Shown here one piece after another: positions 35,101 to 46,533 of a stretch of 64,000 nt of DNA. Position numbers and translations under genes: made by a program. Each line of letters opens with the position of its first letter. Position 1 is the first letter of the stretch. The stretch covers positions 682,001 to 746,000 of the forward strand of contig BPQB01000003.1 in assembly GCA_019973155.2 (NCBI GenBank), written 5' to 3'. The notes under the pieces were generated by a model that was not told the origin of the DNA, did no database searches, and saw only the letters and a list, made by a program, of their open reading frames with translations. This DNA is from Phanerochaete sordida (taxonomy: Eukaryota; Basidiomycota; Agaricomycetes; Polyporales; Phanerochaetaceae).

Positions 35101-36496
35101 ATGCTTTTATCGACTTGCTGGGCAGTGCTCGCTTACATTTACCTCTTTTGTGCTGTCTGTCAAGCACAGGTCTTACAGAACGGCCAAGTCTTCACAAATG
35201 GACTTGCAATATTCGATGCTCCTGCCCCAGACTCGTAAGTGTCAAGTCAGTGTGTGTTGGTCAAGCTCGATGACCTAGTCTGCATAGTACGTTGCACGCG
35301 GGAAGCTCTATGTCCATTGCAATTGATGTCAGTCGCCCTTGTAAACGGCTTCAGCCGTCTGACCCCCGGGAACTTTCAGGTCAGCGGAAATGGGCAGCTC
35401 AGCCGACCAAGCTTCAGCACCGCCGGATTTGATTCCCTGAATATCTACCTGGTCTCTACAGAGGCAAATCTCAACCTCACGATCACAAATGGTACGCAGT
35501 TCCTGCTGCAGGAACAAGGGAGCACTGTGAAGCACTTAAACTGGCCCATTCCAACGTGCATACAACCCGGTCCATATAACGTTGAGTACTACCGAACATA
35601 TTTTATGAATGTAGCTCAACATCCTGGCGAACTGGTACTTTTAGATCACTCTGTACGAGTCGTCTCACCTCGCCGGGAGCCAGTTCTTTTCAATCACACC
35701 TGTGCCGGTTTCGATTGAAAACAACGCACCGTCCGGGGCATGTTCATCTACCAACCAGCTCTTCGCAGAACCGCAAGCATCGGCTCCCCTACCAGCGAAC
35801 CCTTTCCTGAACGCAAATGCACTCTCCCAGAGCGTCGCGCTTTTCGCACCTCAGCAAACGTGAGCAACGCTTACGATTCCAGCGTTCTGGCTGCCTCTCA
35901 CTCCGCATATACAGCGCTTCGAGTTCGAGCGTGGCCAGCTCGATAGCTGCCCCCACGCCTCAAGCTATGACAGTCACGGTCGGCACTGCAGGCGCACAGT
36001 GGCCTATGACCGTCATACCGTCCGGAGGCTACGCACCTGTCGTTCTTGAGCCCTCTGGGTACAACCCGACTGCGGCCGTTACAGTCACCGGTGTTATTGC
36101 CTCCGCTTCCGCTTCCAGCGGGGGCGGTGACAGCGGAACCGTTACTGTGGTCGTTACACCGACATTTGCCCCGACGCCTGTCACCGTCGTCCTTGTTTCT
36201 ATGGACACCGAGACAGTGACCACCACGGTATCTGGTGACGTATTGGTGTTCACGACGACGTGAGTCCGCTTGTTCTTCTGATTTGCGAAGCTGACTTCTG
36301 GACCTTCCATAGCGCAGCAGTGTCCTCCACGACGCTCGCGTACATGGGAATGGACTCTCATCTGAACGGGACGAACTATGCTGGCTTTCTACCTATCAAC
36401 GCCGACTCCTCCGCATCCACCAACCGGAGTTCCCTCACGCTACTTCTGGTCGCTTCGATAAGCGGCTTGGTGCTTTGTATTGTGACTGGTTCATGA
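35101..36496 (+). CDS. Secreted GPI-anchored Ser/Thr-rich protein (377 aa)
   Basis: Extracellular protein with a predicted GPI anchor; molecular function unknown. Exons 35101-35234, 35288-35327, 35380-35634, 35684-35859, 35915-36259, 36313-36496. Signal peptide MLLSTCWAVLAYIYLFCAVC, then QAQVLQNGQVFTNGLAIFD and APAPDSTLHAGSSMSIAIDV. This conserved basidiomycete N-terminal domain has beta-strand-like repeats (FDSLNIYLVSTEANLNLTIT) and FFSITPVPVSIENNAPSGAC. The second half is a Ser/Thr/Val/Gly-rich stalk (TVTVVVTPTFAPTPVTVVL), likely O-glycosylated. The C-terminus is a hydrophobic tail (SLTLLLVASISGLVLCIVTG) preceded by small residues (NADSSASTNRSS), as expected for a GPI signal. It belongs to a group often annotated only as hypothetical. 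A structural cell-surface or adhesion role is possible. Confidence 0.8.
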
Positions 36497-36954
36497 CACG
36501 TTTGCGGTGTTGTGAGATTGGTGCGCGTTCTGTCACCCGGCGGCGGATTCGGACCTTCTGGACAACGAACTTTCGCGCTTGTTTCTGAACATTCGATGTT
36601 GTACCCTTTGATCTCGGACAGGACCCTGGTGTAGTTTGTATTGACTCGCATGAGACACCGATGTGTTTGTCGTCTAGAGCGAGACCATCGACCGCCTCTG
36701 GGCGCCTGAGGGAATCTTGGGCGCCTGTGCGGACGTCGCTTCCCGAAAAGGATGTCGTTTACACCAGGTTGAAGGTTGTGTCCCGCCTCCGAGCCGCCAG
36801 AGAGACAGCAATCCCACAGTATATCATCCTTCCTGATGCAGACGGCGCCAGAACCAGACGATATAATTCATGGACACGACATGTCTGATCATGGCAGTGG
36901 TCAGCTCCTTCTCCTCTCCCTCCATCCTGCCGCTTACCGCTTGGTCTCTCCGCG
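36497..36954. other. Intergenic, promoter of IES2
   Basis: 458 bp between two plus-strand genes. Pyrimidine-rich just before the IES2 ATG. Nothing else seen. Confidence 0.55.
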
Positions 36955-38197
36955 ATGCCGCCCCGCCGCCGGAACACGCGCACCCGCTTTACGCGCAAGG
37001 TAGACATGCAGGTCTCCGAGTCCGAAGAAGAGATGGACGTCGAGGACGAGCAGCCCACGATTGAGGTGGAGGAGCCAGACGTCGTGGTAGACGAGGACGA
37101 AGAGGCCGATGAGCTTTCGGACAAGGAGGATGAACTGGAAGATGATGAGGAAGAGGTACGTGATTCTCAAACTCTATCCGACATGCGCTCAACGTACGCA
37201 CATTGCTAGGGCTCAGACGTGGACGTGGAGGCTCCTGATCCTGGCCCGAGTCTCCCTCCTCGCCTCAGGATCAAGCTCAAGCTCCCGCAACAGAGTGAGG
37301 CGTCCAGTGTTGCCGCCACCGCCACCCCCACGCCAGACGGCACGTCACGGCGCCGTATCTTGCCCCGAGGTATGCACCAAATCTTTCGCGTCTTATTCGC
37401 GTCGCTTATCGTATATAGGGAGCGACATAGAGTCAGAAGACTCGGACGAGGATGACGACGATTCAGACTCCGTAGCTGCCACCCCTGGTCGACCATTGAC
37501 CGCCCGGCAGGCTGTCCTCCGAAATGTGGTTGACTCCTCTCACGTGTCGCTTGGTGAGCGTTCTGTGTGCTATGTTGCTCGCACTGCCCAGCTAACCTTC
37601 TGATTGAGCTGAACCTCCTAACCCGCGGAAGAAGAAAGCTCTCACTGAGGTTGAAATAGCTTTGAAACGGGAAGAAACCGCAAGGAAACGTAAGAACCTG
37701 TCAGAGAAAAAGTTGGAAGACGAGAAGGTACGCCATTCTGTACTTATTCTCTCGTGCGTGAGACCCATAATCGTCGTTAGGCGGAGACTATCAATCGCCT
37801 GCTGAAGAAGCAATCGCGCAAAGGCAAGCGCAGTGCCCTGTCTACAGCAGAAGACAGGCCGACGCCTGGCATTGGACAAGACGATGTAGAAGAAGGAGAG
37901 GAGACGGGCAGCCAGACACCTGCTCCTCCTACCATGTATCGCTGGGTGTCGACGACGAAGATGCCTGCCATGGAGGGCTCTGACGAACGACGGATGGTCA
38001 TGACCTTCTCTGTGCCTATCTCTGTGCTGCCAGCCCAAGCGGATGCAGCTACCCAGCCGGTACCTCCAAATCCGCCGTCCGCCCCTCCTTCTTGCGACGT
38101 CGATGGCTGCATTGCACAGCGCAAGTATAGGTTGGTGAAAGACTGGCACAAGGGCGCGTGTTCCATGGCGCATCTCAAAGCTCTCGAGGCCATTTGA
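36955..38197 (+). CDS. IES2: INO80 complex subunit IES2 / INO80B (343 aa)
   Basis: Subunit of the INO80 chromatin remodeller that activates the ATPase. Exons 36955-37155, 37210-37369, 37419-37553, 37609-37727, 37781-38197. The N-terminus is basic (MPPRRRNTRTRFTRKV), then strongly acidic (EEMDVEDEQPTIEVEEPDVV). A conserved motif GPSLPPRLRIKLKLP follows. The PAPA-1 domain spans NPRKKKALTEVEIALKREET and ARKRKNLSEKKLEDEKAETI, then NRLLKKQSRKGKR. The C-terminal zf-HIT-like finger is CDVDGC, then RKYRLVKDWHKGACSMAHLK. Architecture and order match Ies2/INO80B exactly. Introns of 49-55 nt all close. Convergent with AK6, 266 bp apart. Confidence 0.9.
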
Positions 38198-38463
38198 TAG
38201 TTTACAGGTCGTGTAATTGAGCTACATGTATTTTAGGTCGTGGTGTACGTTATAGTAGGATTTACGTCTGGACGTCATCTCAGCCAGAAGAGGCTTAGCG
38301 ACACGACCTTCACTGTTACCCAGAAGCGTAGCCAGCGAGGGATGGGATGCAAGGAGGTGCATCGTCTCAGCTAACGGCGCAGGTCGCTCATCGGTGACAC
38401 CCTGCACTGCAACAGAATAAGCATAGCTGCAAGACTTTCGCGACAGCAATATGTCTGCTATGG

Positions 38464-39117
38464 TCATTGTTCAGCTCCTTCCGCATGCTGTTCTTTCCAT
38501 GCATTGATCCACTGCACGATGCGGGCGACGTTGGCTTCCAGATCTTCTGTGCCTTCGCTCTGTAGTTCTACGACGATCTCGGGCGGATAAGAAGAGCGTG
38601 CCTCGTCAAGCACCACTTCCATGATCTCGGCCTCGTTGTTCTCTTGGATCTTCTTCAATGGGTATCCTCTGGGCGTAATGTTAGGGATATGAAAGTCAAT
38701 CTGGAATGGCCGATGCTCACCGCTTCTCCAGGCGATCCCACAATTTGGTGTGGTCGCATCGTAGTACAACGACGAGATCTGCCCACCGCTCTGGGAAGAT
38801 CTCGCATGTATGCCAGTCGAGAATTATGCCGCCCTCCGAGACTATCGGCTCGAGCTCATCGAGTAGCTGCACGGAGAGCAATAGCATTGCATAAGAACGC
38901 GTTCGATATGCAGAGCTCAGCCACGTACCTTGTCTTCATCCACCGTGTAGCTCTGCCACTCTTCGTCATACTCTTCGTACAGGTTCTTCTCCTTCACGAG
39001 GTCTCCGACATTGATGTGCTTCAGAGGGACCGGAGACTCTTCGGCAAGCATTTGGGCATGGGTGGTCTTGCCGGTTCCAGGAGTGCCGGTCACGATGATA
39101 ACAGGTCCTCTGGCCAT
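38464..39117 (-). CDS. FAP7: Adenylate kinase isoenzyme 6 / Fap7 (179 aa)
   Basis: Nuclear adenylate kinase/ATPase (yeast Fap7, human AK6/hCINAP) needed for 18S rRNA maturation through Rps14. Exons (- strand): 39117-38929, 38866-38721, 38668-38464. P-loop TGTPGTGKTTHAQ at residues 10-22; KHINVGDLVKEKNLYEEYDE is the conserved AMP-side block. GIILDWHTCEIFPERWADLV and VLRCDHTKLWDRLEKRGYPL contain the DWH motif and catalytic lid typical of this group. NNEAEIMEVVLDEARSSYPP and IVQWINAWK complete the fold. Length fits the family (about 170-200). An 81-codon frame starts within its stop codon (ATGA at 38467) but is probably 3' UTR. Confidence 0.94.
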
Positions 39118-39914
39118 GTCTTGTAGTCTGTTCGAGGGTATAAAAGCGGTCTGGGTGGTTGACGAAGACGAGGTGAAGGGCCGTGAGCAAAATGCAAGGG
39201 CGCTCGGGACCAATGACCTTTGATCCGCGCGTCGAGGACCGACGCCAGGCTTTCTCCGCCTCTTCCACCACCGCGCGACGTTGGATTCCGTGTCTTCACT
39301 TTGTCGTCCTTCGTGTATCCTAGGTTTGATATTCAATATCATCTGTGTCCGAACGAACACATTATTAGCCTTTCGTCGCCGTTTCCTACTCCCGCCCGAG
39401 CCCGTGAGTAGACGGGACAAGCTGCAAGTCGGCCGTCGTCAAGCCTATTGTCGACATGCAATTGCCGGTAAGCCACCTTCTCTATGTTGTTTCGGTCTTC
39501 ATTGACCCTATGGCTAGTCGTGTAGAGAGGGCTCGCCTGGTCCCTGCAAGCGGCCGCGGCATGGGTCCAGAGTGGTGCGGCATCACGCCCCTGTTGTCCC
39601 ATGACATGCTTTTCTACCTGGCCTACCATGCATATCGGCGGGAAACAGAAGGGTTCCAGGCACAACCATGCCGACGCGTATGACGCGACTTGCCGGCGGA
39701 CACGTCTCGACGTGCAACGGTGTGCTTCGCCCTGGATTCTCGTAGCGTTCAAGTAAGTGCCCTGGTCGTAGATGACGACAATTGAGTCTTCATTAAGCAT
39801 TTTCTCAGGCATCTGTGGTGTGGATTTCAGTCATCACCGGGCGCCGTCCGCTCTTCGTCTGGACGTTCCCGCATAAAGCTGCCAGCAATGTGCTCTCCCA
39901 GGACGATCTGCGAC
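39118..39914. other. Divergent intergenic region, possibly 5' exons of the 7-TM gene
   Basis: 797 bp between the AK6 and 7-TM starts. A TATAAAA lies at about 39138. A 57-codon frame (39511-39684, +) preceded by a plausible 50-nt intron may be an upstream exon or small protein, but I could not join it in frame to the receptor. Unresolved. Confidence 0.4.
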
Positions 39915-42046
39915 ATGCCTCCTCCGTTCTTCGATAATGAAGAGTCGCTCCAGGTATACTCACGGTCAGCTTCCTCAACCCCTTGCTGCGGTCTGTCGCC
40001 CAACATCGTGGTCATCAAGCTACATACAACGGTGGTCATCCCGAACTACGAATTGTATTACTCCGCGCCCATAGACGCATTCGAGCCTCCTTACCATGCT
40101 CTAGCCGATGGTTCACTCGTCGCCACACCCTTCATATCAGACGTACGGGATGCAAATCTCCTACTCGTCCTCCTCAGTGCGGCGGCGGCGTTCTTTCTCA
40201 TCAACACACTATCTTGCATTTCCTTCCTCCGTCGAGGCAACATAAAGAATAAGATACTTCTTTACCTCCTGCTTGCCAGTCAAGTCCTCGGTGTTCCCGC
40301 AATGGGAGTCCTATTGGCAACATACTTCGATCAATTCACGAACTGCAGCACGTATGCACCTTTCCCCCTCACTACTCAAAATCACTCATAGCTTCCATTA
40401 AGGATCAGTATTGTCGTCAAGGTCTGCACGGGCATCTCACACAGCCTCTTGGTAGGTCATACGCTGCATCACGATGGGTAGGAATATAACCCTTGACCTT
40501 GTAGATCACCGGCATACTGGGCTACAAGGCGTACCGTTGCTTGAATAATTCTCGTTTTGTCCTCGCCACCCTGTCCATCCTGAGAACCACATTGATAGCC
40601 TTGCTCATCGTCAACTTGGTGAAATCTAATGTTCCACGAAGGCTGTCGGGTACGTTTGCTTCTTCGTCTCTTTTCTCATGGCTGACGCCTTACTCAGGAA
40701 GCTGCTTCGCCACCGGGTCAACGGGTATCATGCCCTACGTCGTCATAGTGCAGACCGTTGAAGCGGCGTTCATATGTGGCTGCTGTAAGTTGAGCCCTTC
40801 AATGAGCTCTATCCGAGAACTTAACGGCAGTATAGTCATCTATGCAGTCCGTAAAAACCATATGTACCAAGGGCGCATTTCCATTCAAACTTCCTCCGAC
40901 GTGCTCAGAGGTCTCAAGCCAATGAGCGGACTGGGCGGTGTGGAGTTTGACGTCGGTGGCCCCCGCGGATGGTGGGATTACGTGCCCTCAGTGTCGCATA
41001 TACAGCAAGACTCGCTTGGAGGCCAGCAGCGGCAAAGCTCTTTCTTGCACCAGCCCGTCATCCAGTTTGCCGGCAATCAGTCCTCCAAGTCAACTCGTCT
41101 CTCTACTCAGCCTGCCTCCCAAAATATCTCCCGTAAAACGTCGACGCGCACGGACACTGGACCGACAATATCTATCCGCACCCCTTCCGTGGCGCTCAGC
41201 GTGGGGCAAGCCCTCCGACAGGATCTTCGTACACAAACCGGGTACCGTCCGATGTCTAGCGCGTCGTCCGTGATGAGTCGTTTGAGCAAATATCTGTCCC
41301 GGGTGCAGACGTTCAAGAAAATGTTGACGGATGAGGTGAGCGTGCTTCTGGCCGCTGCTTCATCGTCGGGTTGACCACTGTGCAACTCTAGTTATACTAC
41401 ACCGCTTTCATCACTGTCACCTTCCTCGCTGCAGCCATCATAATGCTCGTAGGCAGCCGACAGCGATGGCTCATGACATCCCTTGGCTGGGTTTGCCTTG
41501 ATTGTAAGCACACGACCGTTCTCGCATCTTCTACACCACGTTAACACACATCCAGGGATCTTCATATCGGCGCTCACGATGCACAGTTTCAGCCGCGTTG
41601 TTCGCCGTCACGAGCGGGAGGAGATCTTGCAGAGCGCTGCCGCGTGGAACCCCGGTTACCGAGCTGAAGCAAAGGCCGGCCGCATCAGCGGCCGCAATCG
41701 GCACGCGAATCATCCACCTTCTCACGTCGCTGGCACGCAACATCGACGAGAGCGCGCAATGTCGGATCCCTTTGCGGACTTCATACCTATAACGCCAGAA
41801 CCCGTCATTCCTGTGGATCCGGATTTCCTCCCCCAGGAATACGGTGGAAACCGCACACCCACATTGGATATCACGCCTCTTCCCCGTTCCCGCCAAGGCT
41901 CGAGTAGTAGCACGGCTAGTTCGTCCACGACGTCCGGCGTGGGCGTGTCGCTAGAGGTCGACCTGGCAGCGATACCCGTCCATCCGAGCGAGCAGGAGTA
42001 CCACGAAGTAGAGAACCCGTTCGAGTCCATGTACGAAGTAACGTAG
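39915..42046 (+). CDS. Seven-transmembrane receptor-like protein (about 604 aa)
   Basis: Orphan multi-pass membrane protein with GPCR-like topology. Exons 39915-40351, 40409-40451, 40505-40649, 40698-40784, 40836-41335, 41392-41503, 41556-42046. Seven hydrophobic helices are readable: LLLVLLSAAAAFFLINTLSC, LLYLLLASQVLGVPAMGVLL, VCTGISHSLLITGILGYKAY, FVLATLSILRTTLIALLIVN, MPYVVIVQTVEAAFICGC, YTAFITVTFLAAAIIMLVG and SLGWVCLDWIFISALTM. Between helices 5 and 6 is a loop of about 165 residues rich in Ser/Thr/Gln, and the C-terminal tail has about 160 residues with acidic and Ser-rich parts. Long third loops and tails are common in fungal GPCRs, but no class signature is recognisable. The N-terminal start is uncertain (candidate ATGs at 39888 and 39915; a possible intron at 39954-40019). 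Confidence 0.72.
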
Positions 42047-42214
42047 CGCGTATATTATTCTCGCAGCTGTCCGAGGCATGTATACGACCTATAATGGCAT
42101 TGACACCGGGTTCATATGTTCATCCGAGCGTAAAAACTAGCTGAGAACGGCAACAGCTTTGTGGCGTTGGGCGGGATTCGAGGCGCCCATACCACCTCTT
42201 TTACCGCGACGACC

Positions 42215-43181
42215 ATGGACGGCGGCGAAGACCGACTTGTCTCTGTCCTACCCATCCACTTCAGCAATGCCCTCCAGCCCAACATCCACTTGCACCAATT
42301 TCCTCTCCTTACACGTCCACTCCAGGTCCCGCCGTCGGCTGCTGCCAGTGGAAAGCGCATACGGGCACGCGTGAAGACGAGCGTCAAGCGGCTCGAAGTG
42401 CACATCCCAGTCGACACAAGGCCGGAAGTCTGGAATGGGGAACGTTCAAAAGACTTGGGCACCGCGCGTGTGCAAGATGACAAAGAGAAGAACCAGGAGC
42501 TTCCCATGCCCAAACAGAAGGAAGGGGAGGAGCCAAAGTTGACCGAGATACGGCTCCGTAGCGAGCCTGTGCCCCAAGTAGGGGCATATGTGCTGGGTGT
42601 TGTCCGCGACGGTGCGTGTCACGCCGGATCTTTGGTCGAATTTCGCTGACTGGCATGTTTCTGCAACGACAGGCAAGTTGCACTTGCACCCAATAAGCGA
42701 GACACACCAGCTACGCCCGACTTTAACCTACATGGACATCCTGACAAGAAAGGCGAAGCGACGTGCGGGGGGCGACTCTGACGATGACTCAGATGATGGT
42801 CCTCCACCTGACCCCGATGAACCTGCTCCTGCTCCTGCTGCGCCGAAGAAAGAAAAGAAGGCTGTAGACGCGAAGGAAGTACAGGTCGCAGTCCGGCGGA
42901 GCGACGACAAGTCTATGCAGCTTGGAGGAGGTCTGACTGCCACGCGAAGAGAAATGCTCATGGCCATACGTGCAGAAGAGGACGAGCGATGGGAAGACGT
43001 TCAGTATTACGATGGCGAGGTGCGTGGAGGATACTACTCCGCCGATGCAAGTTACTGATCGCGGTACACGCAGGCCCCCGAATGTAATGAGGCACTTGAA
43101 CACGTATTCTCCCGTAATGAGGAACAACTGGAGTGCAAGACAGATATTACCAGTGTACTCAAATCTATCAAGGGACTGTAA
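42215..43181 (+). CDS. RPC37: RNA polymerase III subunit RPC5 (Rpc37, Sin-like; 283 aa)
   Basis: RNA polymerase III-specific subunit (yeast Rpc37, human POLR3E) that dimerises with Rpc53 and acts in termination and reinitiation. Exons 42215-42611, 42673-43019, 43074-43181. The N-terminal dimerisation barrel includes DRLVSVLPIHFSNALQPNIH, LHQFPLLTRPLQVPP, VEHIPVDTRP-like LEVHIPVDTRPEVWNGERS and LTEIRLRSEPVPQVGAYVLG. It continues after the intron with KLHLHPISETHQLRPTLTYM, the conserved strand pair. A Lys/Pro/acidic linker then precedes VQVAVRRSDDKSMQ, the second Sin-like motif. The short last exon (APECNEALEHVFSRNEEQLE) supplies the C-terminus. ATG 42215 is preferred because the fold begins directly after it. 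Downstream of the 7-TM gene by 168 bp, same strand. Confidence 0.88.
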
Positions 43182-43387
43182 TACCCGCGAGTGCCGTCGT
43201 CAGACCACTTCAGTTTTCCTGCTAGTCTTACATTTGTGCTCTAGACGCTATCATGTTGTAGAATTGCCACATTTATGTCAAGGGCGGTCGAGCATTCGCA
43301 AGTTCGCCGTCGAATTGTCCCCAGTGTGTCCGCGTACCTGCTTATGGCAAGTGCTCTGCCTGGACCGATGTAGCTTTGGCATCCAGC

Positions 43388-46346
43388 ATGGAAGCGGTCT
43401 CAAGTATTGTGCGCTTCGCTCATCCCGTCTGTTCTCTCTTCAAATCTCCGTCATCGACCGCCAGTATGGACGACAGCGAGCAGAGTCTGAGAAAGACGGG
43501 TTCTTCGACGTCGGCAACGAGTCACGAAGAGTTGACGAACGCGATTGAGACAATTATGGCAGTAGACCGAGCTCGCTTGAGCAAAGACGAAAGTGTATGC
43601 GCACGCCACATCCTCTCGAGCTGACATGCTGACCACATTTCCCGGATAGGGCTCATCTTTCGAGCGCATATACTCTGCTGCTAGTGTGATTATAGCATTT
43701 TTGGACATGCTCAAGGCTGAGAGAGATGGGATGCTCCGCTTGGCGGCATTGCTAGCACCTCTTCGTGAGCTTACGCGCATATACTCCGCCTGACGCTACC
43801 TAATAGTATGCACAGTGGATGTGCTCTTCATGGACAGGCTCTTCGAGCTGCGTCGGACATTCCACGACATGGCTGCGGCATTCGGCCAGCCAGATGATGC
43901 CGTCGCTCTGGTCTGCTGGGTCGACCATATACTTGCACGGCTGGGGAGCACATCGTTGCATTTATTGAAGACAGCTAGCGTCAGAGTAGATGTGACCGAG
44001 GACGCCCTGCAGACAATCCTGAAACATCGGGACGACTCTGTACTGCATGCAGCATCGCAGCTCCCTCGTGAGTGTTTATTACCGCACTACTCGCTGCCTC
44101 CGTCTGACATGTATCCTGTAGACAGCTGGGAAGACATGATCACTCTCATCGGATCGGAGCATGCCTCGCCCGCTGCTGTCAGGCTGGCCCTGCATCTGCT
44201 GTACGCGGTGTATGTCATTAAGCCCCATTTATCTGGTGCGTCGAACGAGACCAACAAGTGGTACGCTCGTTCTCTTCGCGCTACACTCGCTGTCTAACGC
44301 GCACGAAGTTCACCTTCCCGGAGTCTTCTACACGCGCTGCAAAGCTACATCCACAGACGTCATGACTCGCTGGTTTTGGACCAAAGGGTCGCCGAAGCGA
44401 TGGCGGTCTCTCTGTTCGCAGCTGCGGACATGGCTCTCGACAAGGCGGAGCAGTCTCCCTTCCGCCCACATACTCAAGCGACCCTCCTCGGTCTCATGCA
44501 TGCTGCACTTCCGCCTCTCGAGACAGGCCAGGATGTTCTATCACCCGTGATACGCCCTCAGCCCCAGCTCACCGCCTTATGTGGCTGCGGGAGCACCGTG
44601 GAGTGGAGCTGGGCCATCTGGGACGACGAGCGTATCAATGACTACGACGTTGTCCTCCGCCTCGTCAGTCTTCTCCAGGCCTTTTCCCCTACATGGGAGC
44701 TGACCAAAGCATCCAGACCGCCACTTGGCTGTACCATCTTGGGTCGTCCGACTCCCCGTCCAGCTGGGGTCCGCCACTGCTCGACGCACTGGCGAAGAAT
44801 CCCGACGCAGCAACTATCGTAATCGCTGTCAGTCACTCAGCTTTGTGTAGTGTCGGGCCCGGTCATGACGTTCCTCAGGCACTGCTCAGACGGGCGAAGA
44901 CCCAGGCACTGTCATCAAGGATCCTCAGTGACGATGTCACAGACGTCGTTCACAAGTGCACGCAAGCGGCGGCATGGCTCGTAAATGCATGCGAAGACAT
45001 AGGGCATGGACTCTGCTACAACATTAGCAAGGCTGCGTCTGGGCTTTTCGTCTTACTTGGCGACACAGCTGGAGAGTTGAAAGGTGTGTCAGTCACTACA
45101 GCCTTTGAAGATTGGGTTGACATAGATTTAGTGAAGGATATCGTCATCGAGCTGCTCTCATATGTCCCTCCCAATCTGTTCTCCGACTCAATCAGCGAGC
45201 TCTCAAGAGAGGCCAGGCTTAATCTTAAGAACCGTCTCGACGATAGTACGTTCTGCTTCGCATTGAGCTGCCGACCGTCTTCTGATCTCATCTTAGAGCT
45301 CCGTGCTCTTAGGTTCGTCCGCCTCGTTGACAGCAGTGTCCACGGGCAGCTAAGACCCGAGTAGAAAGGCACCGGTAGAGTGGACGTCGTCGCAACGCCG
45401 GGCAGCAACGCAGCTCCTCCAGTTCATCACCCTCACTTCTCACGCCGCTCTTGCAGTAACGACATGCTTCCATTCGCAGTGTTTGGTGTCTTTCTTCAAG
45501 CAGGTCATCGCATGGTTCGCTTCGCCCGAGGCAGCTCAGGCGGACGAAAGTCCTCGACTGCTTCAGGCGCTCTTGACGGCTCTCTTGATCGCGGAACCTT
45601 CGATACTGGAGCTCGACATGGACCGAAGGACGCACTCTTGGACAGACGAAGACATCTGGGCGCTGGCCATCGACTTCAAATGTCATGGCGTGTTGACAAA
45701 AGGTCAGCCTAGTTCGCACACTTTATCCATCTGGCAGGGCCGTGCTGAGTCTTCGGGTGGCAGCGGCGTTCGCGTCCTTCGTCATCGCGTCACTTCCGCG
45801 CCGGAAATGCGACGCTCTGTGGCACGCGATGGCACTGGACTGCCTGCGGGACTTTCTCTTCGAGTTGACTACGCTACAACACGCCGACGAGGACGAAACC
45901 CTGTCCATGTATGCCCGTATGGTGACCATGAGTGCGATAGGCAATTTGGTGGATCATGCCGCGGAAAATACAGGAAAGTCTTGTGCATTCTTACTTTGCA
46001 CCTTACCAGCTGACTCTCGAGGCTGTACTAGTGGAGTACATGCTGTCCACCCCATGGACGGAAAGTCTTCGCACAGAGCTCGATAAGCTCGCAGAAGAAA
46101 ACCCCGGCGATAAGTGCGATGCTGCGAGGCCGTTGGCGGCTTCTGTTGCTGGCAAAGTGGGCACGGAGCTCAGCGTTGCTTTGGTACGAGCTGACGTGCA
46201 TGCAGCTAGCGAAGCTCGGAGACTTCCACAAAAGTCGGCGCAGTGCCTCAGCTACGAAGGCATCCTCGGCAGGAAAGGGGGGCAGTGAGAGGCTGCTGTG
46301 TTTTGTCGGTACAAGTGGGCCTAGTCTGGCTGTGGTAGATCTGTAG
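43388..46346 (+). CDS. Hypothetical large helical protein (about 825 aa)
   Basis: Not recognised. Ten exons fit: 43388-43594, 43650-43764, 43807-44067, 44122-44260, 44309-44663, 44717-45312, 45365-45702, 45764-45948, 46010-46113, 46169-46346; all phases close, and introns are 42-61 nt. The sequence is alpha-helical and Leu/Ala-rich throughout (VIIAFLDMLKAERDGMLRLA, VRLALHLLYAVYVIKPHLS, MALDKAEQSPFRPHTQATLL, LLQALLTALLIAEPSILELD, SFVIASLPRRKCDALWHAMA), suggesting a HEAT/ARM-like solenoid. No signal peptide or transmembrane helix is evident. The start is uncertain: ATG 43388 is the first in the long frame, but an upstream exon is possible. The final two introns were chosen purely by phase and are the least certain. 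Probably a lineage-specific scaffold. Confidence 0.65.
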
Positions 46347-46533
46347 ACATGAAGCTGCATTATTTACCGTTAATTAGTACGCGCGATGACGCGTCTGCAG
46401 CGCCACGAGGGCCGGCACGTGATCGCGGCAAGGCAAGTCGAACCTGGCATGCCCTTTTGGTGCTCCTTTGATTGCACTCTAACCTCCCCGCGAAACCGCC
46501 TCTACCTCACGACCGCCCTGACTCGCCTTTCGG

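Noticed and set aside
39339..39812. 157-codon minus-strand frame between AK6 and the 7-TM gene
   Set aside because: No motif, mixed composition, no splice support; treated as intergenic.
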